Origin: JAICYJ01 sp963766445
Lineage (GTDB): Bacteria; Actinomycetota; Thermoleophilia; Gaiellales; JAICJC01
Direction: 5' to 3'
Length of the DNA: 64,000 nt
Assembly: GCA_963766445.1 (NCBI GenBank)
Contig: CAVXZW010000014.1
Span: 62,001-126,000 of the forward strand
Made by a program: the position numbers and the translations under genes. A model generated the notes under the pieces. It was not told the DNA's origin and did not search any database. It saw nothing but the letters and a program-made list of their open reading frames with translations. Positions 46,853-56,377 of the stretch are shown here, one piece after another; position 1 is the first letter of the stretch; every line of letters begins with the position of its first letter.

Positions 46853-47845
46853 CGAGGAACGGCCGGCGTCCCACGCCTGCAGGATGGCGCCGGCGAACCG
46901 CGCCTCAAGCATCAGCAGCGAACGTGCGCCGAACACGATGTCGCCGGCCAGCTCGGGCTCCAGGTGGGCGAGCCCGCCGGCCAGGTCGTGAGCTGCGATC
47001 GCCTCGTGCACCGCGTCCGCCTCCACGTGTTCGTCGAAGAACTCCGTGGCCGCCTCACCAAGGCCGAGCCTGCGCAAGCCACGCGCATAGCGGCCGTTGG
47101 GGCCTGGCGAGGTCATCTCGAACGCGGCCAGGTGACCGACGAGGGCAGCCCCGTAACCGGCGATGCAGGCCGAACAGCGACATCAGATTGACCGTCGCCA
47201 GGGTCGAGCCGGGTATCCGATCCAGGTAGGCGCCATAGGAGCTATCGAGCCCGAGCGCGCGCATCGCATTGGCAAACAGCGTGGCATGCATGCGGCCGGG
47301 ACGCCCCCCTCCATACTCGTCCGCCTGCACCTCCACAAGCGCCTCCTTGGGGCGGCCGGATAGGCCGAGGAACCGCCCACGAGTGCGGATCGGCCTCCTT
47401 CAGCTGGTAGGCGGACCGGTGTACGACGAACTCGCGGAACTGCTCGAGACCGGCGCGCCGCTCGAGCGTACGGGCAAGCGGTGGGCCGTCGTCCTCCGCG
47501 ACCAGCTCCCGCAGCGTCGCCTCGACGTCTGGCGGTGCCACCGTCTCGGCAGGCAACGACTCGCGAAGGCCGCTTTCGAACAGGTGCTCCAGCCGCTCTC
47601 GGGCTTGCGATCAGCTCGGGGTTCCACTCCCAGCACGGATCGACGCCGCGGAACGACCGGTAGTGCAGCTCGTAGCAGCAGTAGAGGGCCAGCTGAAGGT
47701 CGTCGTCAGCGAAAGCAGGTCGTTCACCGAGACGTTCGGCTGGTCCGATCGGCCCCGGTGCCCGTCTCAGAGCCGTCAGCACGGCGTCGGAGATCGGACC
47801 GCGCGCTTCGGGAAGTGGCGGCGCCGGTTGAGTAGGGGAGGCCAT
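46787..47845 (-). CDS. iron-containing redox enzyme (heme-oxygenase-like fold), three frameshifts
   Basis: About 352 residues. N-terminal block DDDLQLALYCCYELHYRSFRGVDPCWEWNPELI, then EFVVHRSAYQLKEADPHSWAVPRLSG, KEALVEVQADEYGGGRPGRMHATLFANAMRALGLD and GNGRY-like ending with ATEFFDEHVEADAVHEAIAAHDLAGGLA. His/Glu residues in ELHY, ADEYGGG and DEHVEADAVHE are the likely diiron ligands. Extra bases near 47602, 47363 and 47158 break the frame; each repairs cleanly. The heme-oxygenase-like oxidases act on fatty acids or amino acids, here unknown. A sigma-B-like promoter is close upstream. Confidence 0.8.
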
Positions 47846-47855
47846 CACCACACAC

Positions 47856-47881
47856 CTACCCCGGCCGGTCGACCGCGTAAC
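47856..47881 (-). promoter_or_regulatory. sigma-B-like promoter of the redox enzyme gene
   Basis: On the minus strand GTTACG, 14 nt, GGGTAG, ending 11 nt before the ATG at 47845. Moderate match. Confidence 0.35.
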
Positions 47882-47969
47882 GAAGCACCTCGGTGTCAAC
47901 GGCCGAGTACCGGCAGGCGCTCGCGCGGACGATCACCCGCGCGAGCGCCAACCGGCTCGGCGATCACCC

Positions 47970-48489
47970 CTAGCTGTCGTTCGTCATCGTTTCCCGCGCC
48001 GACTCACGAAGCTCGTCCGCGTGCTCGTGCCCGGACTGCTTGGCGGCGTCGGTGGCCGCGTGTGCGGCATCCTGAGCGACCTGCTTTCCGTGCTCGACGG
48101 CGTCTGAGGCGACCTCGGTCACCTGCTCGCGCACCTGCGTGGCGGCAGGGCCGATCCGCTCCTCCTCGACCCGGGTTCCCGGCAGCAGCGACCCAACCAC
48201 GAACCCTGCGGCAGCGGCGCCGATCGCCAGCCCGAGCGGGTTTTCCTGAGCGATGCCGATCACCCGCTTGGAGCCGTCCTGAGCCCCGCTTGCAGCGTCT
48301 CCCGCGGAACCCATGACGCGCGTCCTTCGCGGAGGAGAGCTTGCCGGTGACCGCGTCCTTCTTGTCCGATACCGAGTCCTTCATGCGTCCCGGGACGTCG
48401 GCCTTGTATGAGAGCGCGGCGACGGTGTCGCCCATCCGCTCGCGGGTGTCCTCTATCTGTCCTTCGATTGCGCGCGTGTCTTCGCCCAC
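47970..48489 (-). CDS. DUF3618-like membrane-associated protein (frameshift at ~48316)
   Basis: About 172 residues. The N-terminus EDTRAIEGQIEDTRERMGDTVAALSYKADVPGRMKDSVSDKK is the DUF3618 signature. After the break: GDAASGAQDGSKRVIG, a hydrophobic segment NPLGLAIGAAAAGFVVGSLLPG and amphipathic helices to the end. Starts at a GTG that lies inside the holin-family gene (37-nt overlap), so the genes are coupled. Family members often accompany phage-holin-like genes in Actinobacteria; function unknown. Confidence 0.75.
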
Positions 48490-48887
48490 TGGATGTCCTC
48501 CTTGACAGACTGCTTGGTGCGCTCCGGGATGGGAACGCCGGTTTCCTTCAACTCGTCGCGACCACGCAGCGCCAGCAGCGCAGCGGCCGCGGCATACAGA
48601 ACGGTCGTGATCAGGCTTGCGAGCCACAGTGGCATCGCCAGATCGAGCAGGATGATGACCGTTGCCATCGAGCCGCCGACCACAGCCATACCGAGCACCG
48701 CCGCGCCGCCGAACATGCCGACGCCGAGCCCGGCCTTCTTGCCCTTCTCGGTCATCTCCACCCGTGCCAGCTCGATTTCCTGGCGCACGAGCTCGGAGAT
48801 GTCACGCGTCAGCTCCTTGACCAACTCCGGGACGGATTCCTGACGCTTTTCACGTTCACCACCGGCGAGGTCGAAGTCACGACTCAC
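48453..48887 (-). CDS. phage holin-family (superfamily III-like) membrane protein
   Basis: 144 residues. SVPELVKELTRDISELVRQEIELARVEMTEKGKKAGLGVGMFGGAAVLGMAVVGGSMATVIILLDLAMPLWLASLITTVLYAAAAALLALRGRDEL is the actinobacterial Phage_holin_3_6 pattern: an amphipathic helix and two transmembrane helices. Despite the name, such proteins occur outside prophages and no other phage genes are present here. Overlaps both flanking genes. Confidence 0.82.
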   Translation of the reverse strand: MSRDFDLAGGEREKRQESVPELVKELTRDISELVRQEIELARVEMTEKGKKAGLGVGMFGGAAVLGMAVVGGSMATVIILLDLAMPLWLASLITTVLYAAAAALLALRGRDELKETGVPIPERTKQSVKEDIQWAKTRAQSKDR

Positions 48888-49407
48888 GGCTGGGCTCCCC
48901 TACCGCGCTGGTCATGCCGTTTCCGCCGTATACCGAGGACTGGCGTGACACATCACCATAGGCAGGACGATTGGCGGATGTGTACAGATGCGTGGAGCGC
49001 CGTCCGCTCGATGCTTTCAGCGAACGCGCCAACACGAAACCGGCAATCAGGCCGACTCCTGCCACCAGCCACGGCTGCCGGCGGGCGAAGTCCTCCGCGT
49101 CTGCCATGAGACGCTCGGGGTCGACGTCACCCAGGTAGTTGCTGACCCGCTCCGCGCGCTTCGCAGCCTCGTCTGCCAGACGCGCCTGCTGATCGTTTCC
49201 GTCAATTCGCGCCTGATCTGCGACCTGGCGGATCGTGTGTGACGCGGCACCGATCTGATCACCTAGCTGCGCCGACCGCTGCCCCACCTGGCGCTGCACG
49301 GCGCCGCGTCCCTGCTCGACAGCATCGCTGGTGCGAGCCGAGATCACCTCTGTGGCCTGGTCCATCTTCTCCGTGACCACTGACCCGGATGACTGTTCCT
49401 GTTGCAT
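48877..49407 (-). CDS. membrane-anchored amphipathic-helix protein
   Basis: 176 residues. A long series of charged amphipathic helices (DQATEVISARTSDAVEQGRGAVQRQVGQRSAQLGDQIGAASHTIRQVADQAR) precedes DPERLMADAEDFARRQPWLVAGVGLIAGFVLARSLKAS, one hydrophobic helix. The FARRQPWLVAG...FVLAR block is shared with DUF883-like ribosome or membrane-associated stress proteins. Ribosome-binding site GAAAGGAACGAT. First gene of the holin/DUF3618 set, with an 11-nt overlap. Confidence 0.78.
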   Translation of the reverse strand: MQQEQSSGSVVTEKMDQATEVISARTSDAVEQGRGAVQRQVGQRSAQLGDQIGAASHTIRQVADQARIDGNDQQARLADEAAKRAERVSNYLGDVDPERLMADAEDFARRQPWLVAGVGLIAGFVLARSLKASSGRRSTHLYTSANRPAYGDVSRQSSVYGGNGMTSAVGEPSRES

Positions 49408-49465
49408 ATCGTTCCTTTCGATTGATGGGCCCGGGCGAGTCGCTCGGCGCCGGTTTACGAACCGC

Positions 49466-49765
49466 CTACGAACGGGCGGTCAGAACATCAAAGCCGCTCC
49501 CTGTCGGCCTGGGAAGGCGCTTGTCGCCTTCGGCGGGCGGAGCCAGACTTGACCTTGTCCTTGGAGTACGGCACGACCAGTTCGTCGTCCGACTCGCGGA
49601 CATCGTTCAGCGGCACCAGCCGGCGCATCGTGCCGAACAGGCCGGGCTTCACGAGCGCGAACGGCAGCCCGTCCTCGCGAACAGCGATTCGATGTCGCCG
49701 ATCTTGTACCCGCTGGAGTCGAAGAGCTCACGGCCTTCGAAACTATCTATGCTACGCGTGCTCAA
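49466..49765 (-). CDS. PRC-barrel domain protein (frameshift at ~49533 and ~49695)
   Basis: About 99 residues assembled across frames. From a TTG start behind GGAAGGACC: STRSIDSFEGRELFDSSGYKIGDIESLF, then EDGLPFALVKPGLFGTMRRLVPLNDVRESDDELVVPYSKDKVKS and a short tail. The G-YKIGDIE, KPGLFG and VPYSKDKVKS motifs match PRC-barrel domains of the DUF2382-associated stress type. A good sigma-B-like promoter is about 105 nt upstream. Upstream of the amphipathic-helix gene, perhaps co-transcribed with it. Confidence 0.7.
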
Positions 49766-49870
49766 CGAGGGTCCTTCCGAAGATGGTGTTCGCCGTAGCA
49801 ACATCGCTATGGCGGTGTGTGAAGCCGTGTCCCATCTCCGTGGCCCGGGACGCGTACCGTCTCTTCCACC

Positions 49871-49895
49871 GTACCCGTGGCGGTCGATCCCAAAC
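49871..49895 (-). promoter_or_regulatory. sigma-B-like promoter of the PRC-barrel gene
   Basis: On the minus strand GTTTGG, 13 nt, GGGTAC. One of the best matches to the sigma-B consensus in the window. Confidence 0.55.
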
Positions 49896-49909
49896 GTCGG
49901 AGCGGCACG

Positions 49910-50302
49910 CTACCGGCACGGCAGTTTCAGCCGCACCTTGGTGCCGCCGCAGGCGCGAGACGTAACTTCCACGTCGGCCAATCCGCGCATGAGGCTAAAA
50001 CCCATGCCGCGGCCGCTCGAACATGCCTCAGCGCCCAGACCAACTCCATCGTCGACGACGTCCATCGTCAGGAGGCCGTCCGTTACCCGTGCCTCAACCT
50101 CGATCCAGCCGTGCGAATCGCCGGGATAGGCGTGTATCACCGCGTTTGAGCACGCCTCGGTGAAGACGAGGGCAAGGTCATCGGCAAACTGCTGCGAGCA
50201 GCATCCACGGCATTCGCTTCGGACGAACAGGAGCATCTTCTTACGCAGTCTCCCGACCTCCGCCGGTATCGCCCGAAACCGCTCATGCAGCGTTGGTACC
50301 AT
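49910..50302 (-). CDS. RsbW/SpoIIAB-like histidine-kinase-type ATP-binding protein (anti-sigma factor)
   Basis: 130 residues, a stand-alone HATPase_c_2 domain. N-box FTEACSNAVIHAY, G1 box VVDDGVGLG and G2 box GRGMGFSLMRGLADVEV are intact. Proteins of this type bind sigma-B/F factors or phosphorylate anti-anti-sigma proteins. No anti-anti-sigma or sigma gene is inside the window. Its place amid genes with sigma-B-like promoters makes a role in their control plausible. Cys-rich stretch ECRGCC near residue 30 is unusual. Confidence 0.85.
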   Translation of the reverse strand: MVPTLHERFRAIPAEVGRLRKKMLLFVRSECRGCCSQQFADDLALVFTEACSNAVIHAYPGDSHGWIEVEARVTDGLLTMDVVDDGVGLGAEACSSGRGMGFSLMRGLADVEVTSRACGGTKVRLKLPCR

Positions 50303-50313
50303 CGCAGACCGTG

Positions 50314-50339
50314 TGCCCCGTGCTCGTCACCGCCGAAAC
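50314..50339 (-). promoter_or_regulatory. possible stress-type promoter of the RsbW-like gene
   Basis: On the minus strand GTTTCG, 14 nt, GGGGCA. Similar to GTTTCG-N13-GGGGCA before the YciE-like gene at 53183. The -10 differs from GGGTAT at two or more positions, so support is weak. Confidence 0.25.
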
Positions 50340-50410
50340 GTCGCTGGGGCCAATCCGTCTACGGCCGCTGGCCCGTTCGCGACCAATCGGGGTAGGGTAA
50401 GGGGATCGGG

Positions 50411-50506
50411 ATGCACGTCGACGCGATCGTGACCGGCTCCGGGCCCAACCGACCGGTGGCCGCCAACGTCCTGGCCGGCGCCGGCTGGGATCGAGCGCGA
50501 CGGTAG
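50411..50506 (+). pseudogene. N-terminal remnant of an NAD(P)/FAD-dependent oxidoreductase (CrtI/phytoene desaturase-like)
   Basis: 31 codons reading MHVDAIVTGSGPNRPVAAN and VLAGAGWDRARR then stop. This matches the Rossmann start of FAD amine-oxidase/phytoene desaturase proteins (usual form DAVVVGSGPNGLAAANVLADAGWDV). A normal protein has about 500 residues. The remainder is missing; what follows is the 3' end of the diguanylate cyclase gene. A GTAAGGGG ribosome-binding site is intact. The 108 bp between the RsbW-like gene and this remnant hold that promoter only. Confidence 0.6.
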
Positions 50507-50510
50507 AAGG

Positions 50511-52601
50511 TCAGGCCGCGTCGAGCTCGACCCGGTCGCCGAGGCCGAGCACCGCGAGCAGCGCGTCGACGACGGCGGGGTCGAAGTGGAGCCGGCGCTT
50601 CGGCGCAGCTCGGCCGTGGCCTCCTGTGTCGTGCGCGCCGGGGAGTAGGGGCGATCGGCCGTCATCGTCGCGTAGGCATCAGCGGCGGCGATGATGCGAG
50701 CCTCGATGGGGATGGCCGCCGGCCAGACCATCCGGGTAGCCGTTGCCGCTGTAGCGCTCGTGATGGTGACGTACGGCAGGCGCGACCTGCCGAAGGGCGG
50801 GGATCCGATGAACGATGTCTGCCCCGACAGCGGAGTGCGTCCGCATGACTTCCGACTCGGCGTCGTCCAGCGGCCCCGGTTTGTTCAGGATCCGTTCGGG
50901 CACCGCGAGCTTCCCGACGTCGTGCAGCCATCCGGCCAGCCGGCAGCTCTGCACGACGCGACCGGGCAGCGCCAGACGTTCAGCCGTCAGGCCGGCCAAC
51001 CGGGCGACCTCCTCCGCATGCTCCTGGGGGATGCCGTCCCGGAGGCTGCATGTGAACGCCAGGGCCCGTGCCAGTTCGACCGCGTTGGGAGCGGCGTTCG
51101 GCGCGTCGGCAGAGCGGATCTTGCCGGGGCGCAGCGAGACGCAGTTTCGCCCGCGGTGCTTCGCTTCGTACAGGCAGCTGTCCGCCCGTTCCAGGAGCGC
51201 ATCGAGAGTGGCGCCATGGTTGGGTGCGAGGGCGCCGCCGACGGAGATCGTGAGGTCGAGATGGACGTCGTCGCGCACGATCGGCGCGTCGCTGACGGCG
51301 AGCCGGAAGCGCTCGGCCCGCTGGACGAGCTGCTCGGCTGAGCAGGCGCCGGGCAGAAGGATGGCGAACTCCTCGCCGCCCCAGCGCGCCAGGACGTCTC
51401 CGGGTTCGAGGCCGGCGCGCAGCCGGTGGGCGAGGTCGATCAGGACGGCGTCGCCGACGGCGTGGCCGTAGGCGTCGTTGATCTGCTTGAAGTGATCGGC
51501 ATCGAGCAGGAGCAGGCCGCACACGGGGGTGCCCGCTGCCAGCGTCTCCGTGGCGATCTGAGCGAAGTGGCGCCGGTTGAAGGTGCCCGTGAGCTCGTCG
51601 GTGCCAGCGCGCACCTCGGCGTCCGCACGGGCGCGCTCAAGCTCGCGGTGGGCGATCTTCATGTCGCGCATGCTGCGCCGCAGCTCGTCCTCGAGCCGCC
51701 GCCGCTCGGTCACGTCGGACACGATCCCGCTCACCTCGAACATGCCGTCCGGGCGCGGCCGACATGCGCCGCGGTCGTGCACCCAGCGGGTGACTCCGTC
51801 GGCCCCGATCAGGCGGTAGGTGACCTCCGAGTCCTCGCCCCGCGCCAGCGCGCGGTTGAAGGCGTCATACGCGGGCCGATCGTCGGCGTGCACGGCCGCG
51901 TCCCAGTTGGTCATCTCGGGGTCGGGTTCTGCGCCGCCGAGCAGGCGGTCGCCGCCGGGGCCCTGGAACAGCTCCTGCATCCGGCCGTCGGGGAGCGCGA
52001 GCGCGAGATAGACGTGAGCGCCGACCACATCCAGGAGGCTGGTGAAGCGGTCGCTGGCCTCGTCAAGGCGGGCGGCGGTCTCCTCGCGCGCGGTGATGTC
52101 GGAGATGATGCCCTCGACGCGCACGCTGCCGTCCGCCAGGCGACGCGGGCGTGCGCGATCGCGCAGAACCCGCGTGGCGCCGTCCAGCCCGGCCACCCGA
52201 TACGTCACCTCGGCGTCATCGCCGTCCAGCAGGGAGCGGTTGAACGCCTCGTACTGCGCCCAGTCCGCGGGCGCGATGCGCGACTCCCAGAACTGTCCAG
52301 CCTCGACGTCCGGCGGAGCGGAGCCGCCGATCAGGGACTCGATGGTCGACATCGACGCGTGGTGCACGTAGCGCCCGTCAGGGGTGATCGCGCCCGCGTA
52401 GACGTACTCCTCGAACAGGTCGAGGATCCGGGCCAGCTCCACCTCCCGCCGGCGCCGGCTCCCCGCTTCGGGGCTCCAGAGCGCGCGCGCACCGTCCCAC
52501 AGGCTCCGAACGCGGCCACGGCTCGCCGACGCGCCGATGGCGGGCACGGGTGAATCCTCGGCGCTTTGTGACAAACCGGTCATGGCCTTCGCACTAGTCA
52601 T
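50511..52601 (-). CDS. PAS-PAS-GGDEF-HD-GYP protein (frameshifts at ~50718 and ~50600)
   Basis: About 696 residues, cytosolic. Two PAS-type sensor regions lie at about residues 60-175 and 185-300 (repeat ending DITAREE and SDVTERRRLEDEL), then a coiled linker, the diguanylate cyclase domain with signature RWGGEEF, and an HD-GYP phosphodiesterase with HDVGK and HHERYSGNGYPDGL. The I-site Arg (RxxD, five residues before GGEEF) is absent (EPGD), so product inhibition at that site is unlikely. Both synthesis and breakdown of c-di-GMP in one chain. One extra G at 50718 and one lost C near 50600 are repaired to give AAIPIEARIIAAADAYATM and SAGLHFDPAVVDALL. Confidence 0.87.
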
Positions 52602-52649
52602 CGGCGCAACTATCCGGCCGCTTGACCGCCGCGCCGCCGTGCCGTTCGT

Positions 52650-53069
52650 TCAGGCGAAGTAGTCGCAGAAGTCCCAGGCACGCAGCTCGCCCGGCTCTAG
52701 GCGGATCAGCAGGTCATCGCCGGCGCTCTCGGCGTACCGCTCACCCGCTTCCTGCCCGAGATACCGAGCGGCGATCCGGGAGACAACCGATCGGTCTTCC
52801 AGCGTGCTGAGACGTGCCGTCGTGCGGATCTCGATGCCGCGATAGGGAGGGCCATCGTCGCACACGACGATGCTCGCGCGTGGATCGCGACGCAGATGCC
52901 CTGCTTTTCCGTCCCGGGACCCGGTCATCACCTGAAATCCGCCGTCGCGCCACTCATGCCAGACCGGCGAGAGCAGCACCGTTCCGTCACGCCGGTACGT
53001 CGCGAGGACAGCCAGGAGCGGCAGCTCCAGCAGGTCTCCCAGCTGCTCCGGCGTCAGCCCCTTGCGCAT
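52650..53069 (-). CDS. PPOX-class F420/FMN-dependent oxidoreductase
   Basis: 139 residues from the ATG at 53069. The split-barrel reads LLELPLLAVLATYRRDGTVLLSPVWHEWRDGGFQVMTGSRDGKAGHLRRDPRASIVVCDDGPPYRGIEIRTTARL, typical of the F420-binding Rv-type pyridoxamine oxidase-like family. The end is DLLIRLEPGELRAWDFCDYFA. Redox substrate unknown. The frame is open to 53141, but the ATG matches family length. Confidence 0.85.
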   Translation of the reverse strand: MRKGLTPEQLGDLLELPLLAVLATYRRDGTVLLSPVWHEWRDGGFQVMTGSRDGKAGHLRRDPRASIVVCDDGPPYRGIEIRTTARLSTLEDRSVVSRIAARYLGQEAGERYAESAGDDLLIRLEPGELRAWDFCDYFA

Positions 53070-53182
53070 GTGCCGAATCTTCCGGCGCCGTTGCCGGACA
53101 CGCAAGTGTGAGAGCCAAGCGCGTTTCGCGAAGAGCGGCATGGGGCAGTCCTGAGGAGACCGATACCCGACGAGAGGAACCT

Positions 53183-53674
53183 ATGAACGATCCCCGAGAA
53201 CTGTTCTTGCACGAGCTGGGCGACATCCTCTACGCGGAGCGCACGCTGGTGAAGGCGCTTCCCAAGTTGGCTCAGGAAGCAACTGATTCGACGCTCCGCG
53301 ACGCGTTCGAGAAGCACCTCGGCGAAACCGAGCAGCATGTCACCAATATCGAGAAGGCATTTGAGATGGTGGGTGAGCCTGCCAAGGCCGAGAAGTGCCC
53401 CGGCATCGAAGGCCTCAAGAAGGAGCACGACGAGTTCGTGACCAACGAGGAGCCGAGCACGGATGTGCTCGATATGTTCCTGACCGGCGCAGCCGCTCGC
53501 ACCGAGCACTACGAGATGGCGGCGTACACTGGCCTGATCACGATGGCAAAGGCGCTGGGCGAGACCGACGCCGCCGACCTGCTCGGTGAGAACCTGAAGC
53601 AGGAGAAGGCCGCACTGGAGACGGTCACCACCATCTCCGAGAAGCTCGCGAGCAAGATCCCCGCCAGCGCGTAG
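53183..53674 (+). CDS. YciE/YciF-like DUF892 ferritin-like protein
   Basis: 163 residues. RELFLHELGDILYAERTLVKALPKLAQEAT, LGETEQHVTNIEKAFEMVG, RTEHYEMAAYTGLITMAKALG and AALETVTTI show the four-helix ferritin fold with Glu/His diiron ligands (E in YAE, ETEQH, TEHYE). It is induced by stress in enterobacteria, role uncertain. Shine-Dalgarno GAGAGGAAC. An upstream GTTTCG-N13-GGGGCA (from 53122) may be a weak stress promoter. Confidence 0.88.
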   Translation: MNDPRELFLHELGDILYAERTLVKALPKLAQEATDSTLRDAFEKHLGETEQHVTNIEKAFEMVGEPAKAEKCPGIEGLKKEHDEFVTNEEPSTDVLDMFLTGAAARTEHYEMAAYTGLITMAKALGETDAADLLGENLKQEKAALETVTTISEKLASKIPASA

Positions 53675-53770
53675 TCAACAGCGGAGTAGCGGTGAACTGG
53701 GGTGTCGCGCTCGTGTGCAGGGCGCGGCACCCCTTTCTTGCGCGCCGCGGTAACGCTGTACGTCGCTCGG

Positions 53771-56024
53771 TCAGTGCGGAGGCTTCCCGCCTCCGTTGCC
53801 ATTCCCGCCTCCGTTGCCGTTCCCATTGCCGTTGCCGTTCCCGGTGTTGTGTTTGCCGCCACCGCCGCTGGGAGGCGGCGGGGCCGGAGCCGTGTACAGC
53901 TGGAACTGTGAGGTAAACGGCTTGTAGGCCCCCAGCGGGGCAGGAACGACGGGGAACGAGGTGGCCGGGAACTTGGTGGGCTCAGCGGCCAGCGCGGCGG
54001 TCATGAAGGTGTGCCAGATCAGCGCGGGATAGCCGCCGCCGAACGAGTCGGCCGATCCGACCGCGGGAATCATCGAGATCTCGCCTTGCGGAAAGCCCAT
54101 CCAGACGCAGGTGGTGAGGTTGGGCGTGTAGCCACAGAACCAGGCGTCCAGGTGCGCTTCGACGGTGCCGGTTTTGCCGGCTGCGGGGCGGTAGGGGCTG
54201 AGCGCCGCTGCGCTGCCAGTGCAAAGGCCGCTGGGGCAGGTGTAGATGTTGTCGTAGAGGATCTTGTTCATCTCCGAGGCGGCCCAGCTGGGGAGCACCC
54301 GCCGGCCGCGATTCTTGGAGGCGGGGGTGGAGGCGACGGTGGCGCCGGTGGGCGCGGTCACGTCTGTGATCGCCAGCGGATCGTGGTGGATGCCGTTTGC
54401 GGCGAAGGTGGAGTAGGCGCTGGCCATGTCGAGCGGCGAGACCAGGCCGGTGCCGAGGATGATCGAGTAGACCTTGGGCAGGTGGTCGGATCGCAGGATG
54501 CCGAGGTTATAGGCCATGTTGACGGTGCGGGTGGGGCCGATGTCGGCGGAGAGCCGGGCGAACACGGCGTTGATCGAGCCGTCCATCGCCACGTGAAGGT
54601 TGAAGTTGCCGGCCAGGTTCGACTCGGCGTTGTTGACCCTCCAGATGCATGACGGCGCGCCGACGCATCCGGGGATCGGGTAGTTGAACGGCGCCTGGCT
54701 TGAGTACTCCGTCGTTTCGGGGTCGATGCCGAGGTCGACCATGGCCGCCGCCAGCCCGTACGGCTTGAAGCTCGAGCCGGCCTGCCGCCGTGCCTGTGCC
54801 GGCAGGTCGAACTTGGTCTTGCGGTAGTTGGTCGAGGCGTCGAAGGCCAGGATCTCACCGGTGCGAGGATCGATCGATACCAGCGCCGCCGCCGGCAGCC
54901 CCGGCCGGTCCAGGTAGGCGTGGAAGGCCTGCTGCGCCGCAACCTGGAGTTTCGGGTCGATCGTGGTGTCCACGCGCAGCCCGCCCGTGGCCAGTGCCGC
55001 AGCGCCGTAGCGCTTCGTGATCAGGTGCTTGACGTACTGCACGAAGTAGGGCTGTTTGACCTCGCCGTAGGGATAGCTCGGGTGCAGGCGCAGGCAGCGT
55101 TTGGCGGCGCGCGAGCTGACCGTGGCGGGCGACGCCCGGCAGGCCGGCGCTGCAGGCACGTTTCCGGCCGACGGCCCGCTGGAGCTGGGCCGAGGAGATG
55201 TAGCCGATCGACTGCATGGCGGTCAGCACCTCGTTTCGGCGTACGAGTGCGGCCGCCGGGTAGACGGTGGGGTTGTAGTCGGTGGGCGACTGCGGGAGGC
55301 CGGCGATCATCGCCGACTGGCGGATGTTGAGATGCTGGCAGTGGACGCCGAAGAAGGCCTCGGCCGCGGCCTCACAGCCGTAGGTGACGGCGCCATATTG
55401 GACGACGTCGATGTAGGTACTGAGGATCCGGTCACGCGACCATTGGTTAGCTAACTGGTCGGCCAGGTATGCCTCTTTCACCTTGCGCGATAGCGTCTGG
55501 GAGTCATTCAGGTAGAGCTGCCTGACCAGCTGCTGCTCGATCGTCGACGCGCCCTGCACGACGTGGCCCGCGTTGATGTTGTCCAGGATCGCGCGCAGGA
55601 CGCCCACGTAGTCGACCCCGCCGTGCTGATAGAAGCGGCGGTCCTCGATCGCCACCGTCGCCTCCTTCAGCCACGGCGAGATCTGGCTGGAGGTGACATG
55701 CGTGCGGTTCTCCACCGATGCAACGGTGGCGAGCTTTCCGCCGTACCGGTCATAGATGATCGTGTTCTGGCCCGGATAGTCAGGCTTCAGCTTCTTGATG
55801 TCGAGGCCGTGCACCTGGCTGTAGATGTAGATCCCGGCGGTCACCGTGGCGGCGCTGACCGCCCCGCCGACGATCAATGCGAGGGCCAGCGCGACGCTCG
55901 CCCAGAACGAGCGGCGGCTACGGCGGCGACTCAGGCGTCCCCGCTTGCGACGCCGCAGGGCAACGTGCGCCGCCAGTTCGTCCTGGTCGAACGGCGGCGG
56001 AGTCACATCACCCACCCACGACAC
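53771..56024 (-). CDS. class A penicillin-binding protein (transglycosylase-transpeptidase), frameshift at ~55170
   Basis: About 750 residues. A cytoplasmic Arg-rich N-terminus, one membrane helix (FWASVALALALIVGGAVSAATVTAG), then the family-51 glycosyltransferase with EDRRFYQHGGVD (catalytic Glu) and GASTIEQQLVRQLYL. The transpeptidase has SSFK, and AGKTGTVEAHLDAWF (KTG box); an SxN candidate lies between. The C-terminus is a Pro/Gly-rich tail with GNGNGNGNGN. It polymerises and cross-links peptidoglycan. The frame shifts once between LQRAVG and PACRASPATVSS near 55170. A GTG start at 56024 follows a TAGGTG box. Confidence 0.87.
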
Positions 56025-56377
56025 CTAGCCGTCATGGCATCCTCTCTACCGCCCGGCGACACAGTGCTGAAACGCGTCTCGCGCGCCACGGCCTACCAAT
56101 CGTAACCGCAGCCCCCACCGGTTCGCGACCATCCGCCGGCTCGGTGATCGCCGTTACAGCGCCACAGGAGCCGCCGATCATGCCCGCCGCGCATATGAGG
56201 AGACGCTCGACCGGACGGTGCGCGTTCAGGTGTTCGGTGATGTTCCTGAAGCGATATTTGCCAGCCTACGTGAGCAAGCCAGCGCCGGTGTCGAGATCGT
56301 CGTCAACTCAGAGCATCTGGGCGGATTCCTGCGTCAGTGGGTCCGACACCGACGATCGGTCCGAACCAGCGCGGTTT
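56025..56377. other. 353-bp intergenic region
   Basis: Between the PBP start and the stop of the hypothetical gene. Frames are open by chance on both strands, but none has a ribosome-binding site, a leaderless box or a family resemblance. The PBP promoter (TAGGTG near 56030) is the only element noted. Confidence 0.4.

Noticed and set aside
48453..48887. Prophage suggested by a holin-family gene
   Set aside because: No terminase, capsid, tail, integrase or lysin nearby; this holin-like family is common in actinobacterial chromosomes.
53054..53509. Antisense frame over the YciE-like gene
   Set aside because: The plus strand encodes a complete DUF892 protein with a Shine-Dalgarno; the minus frame has no support.
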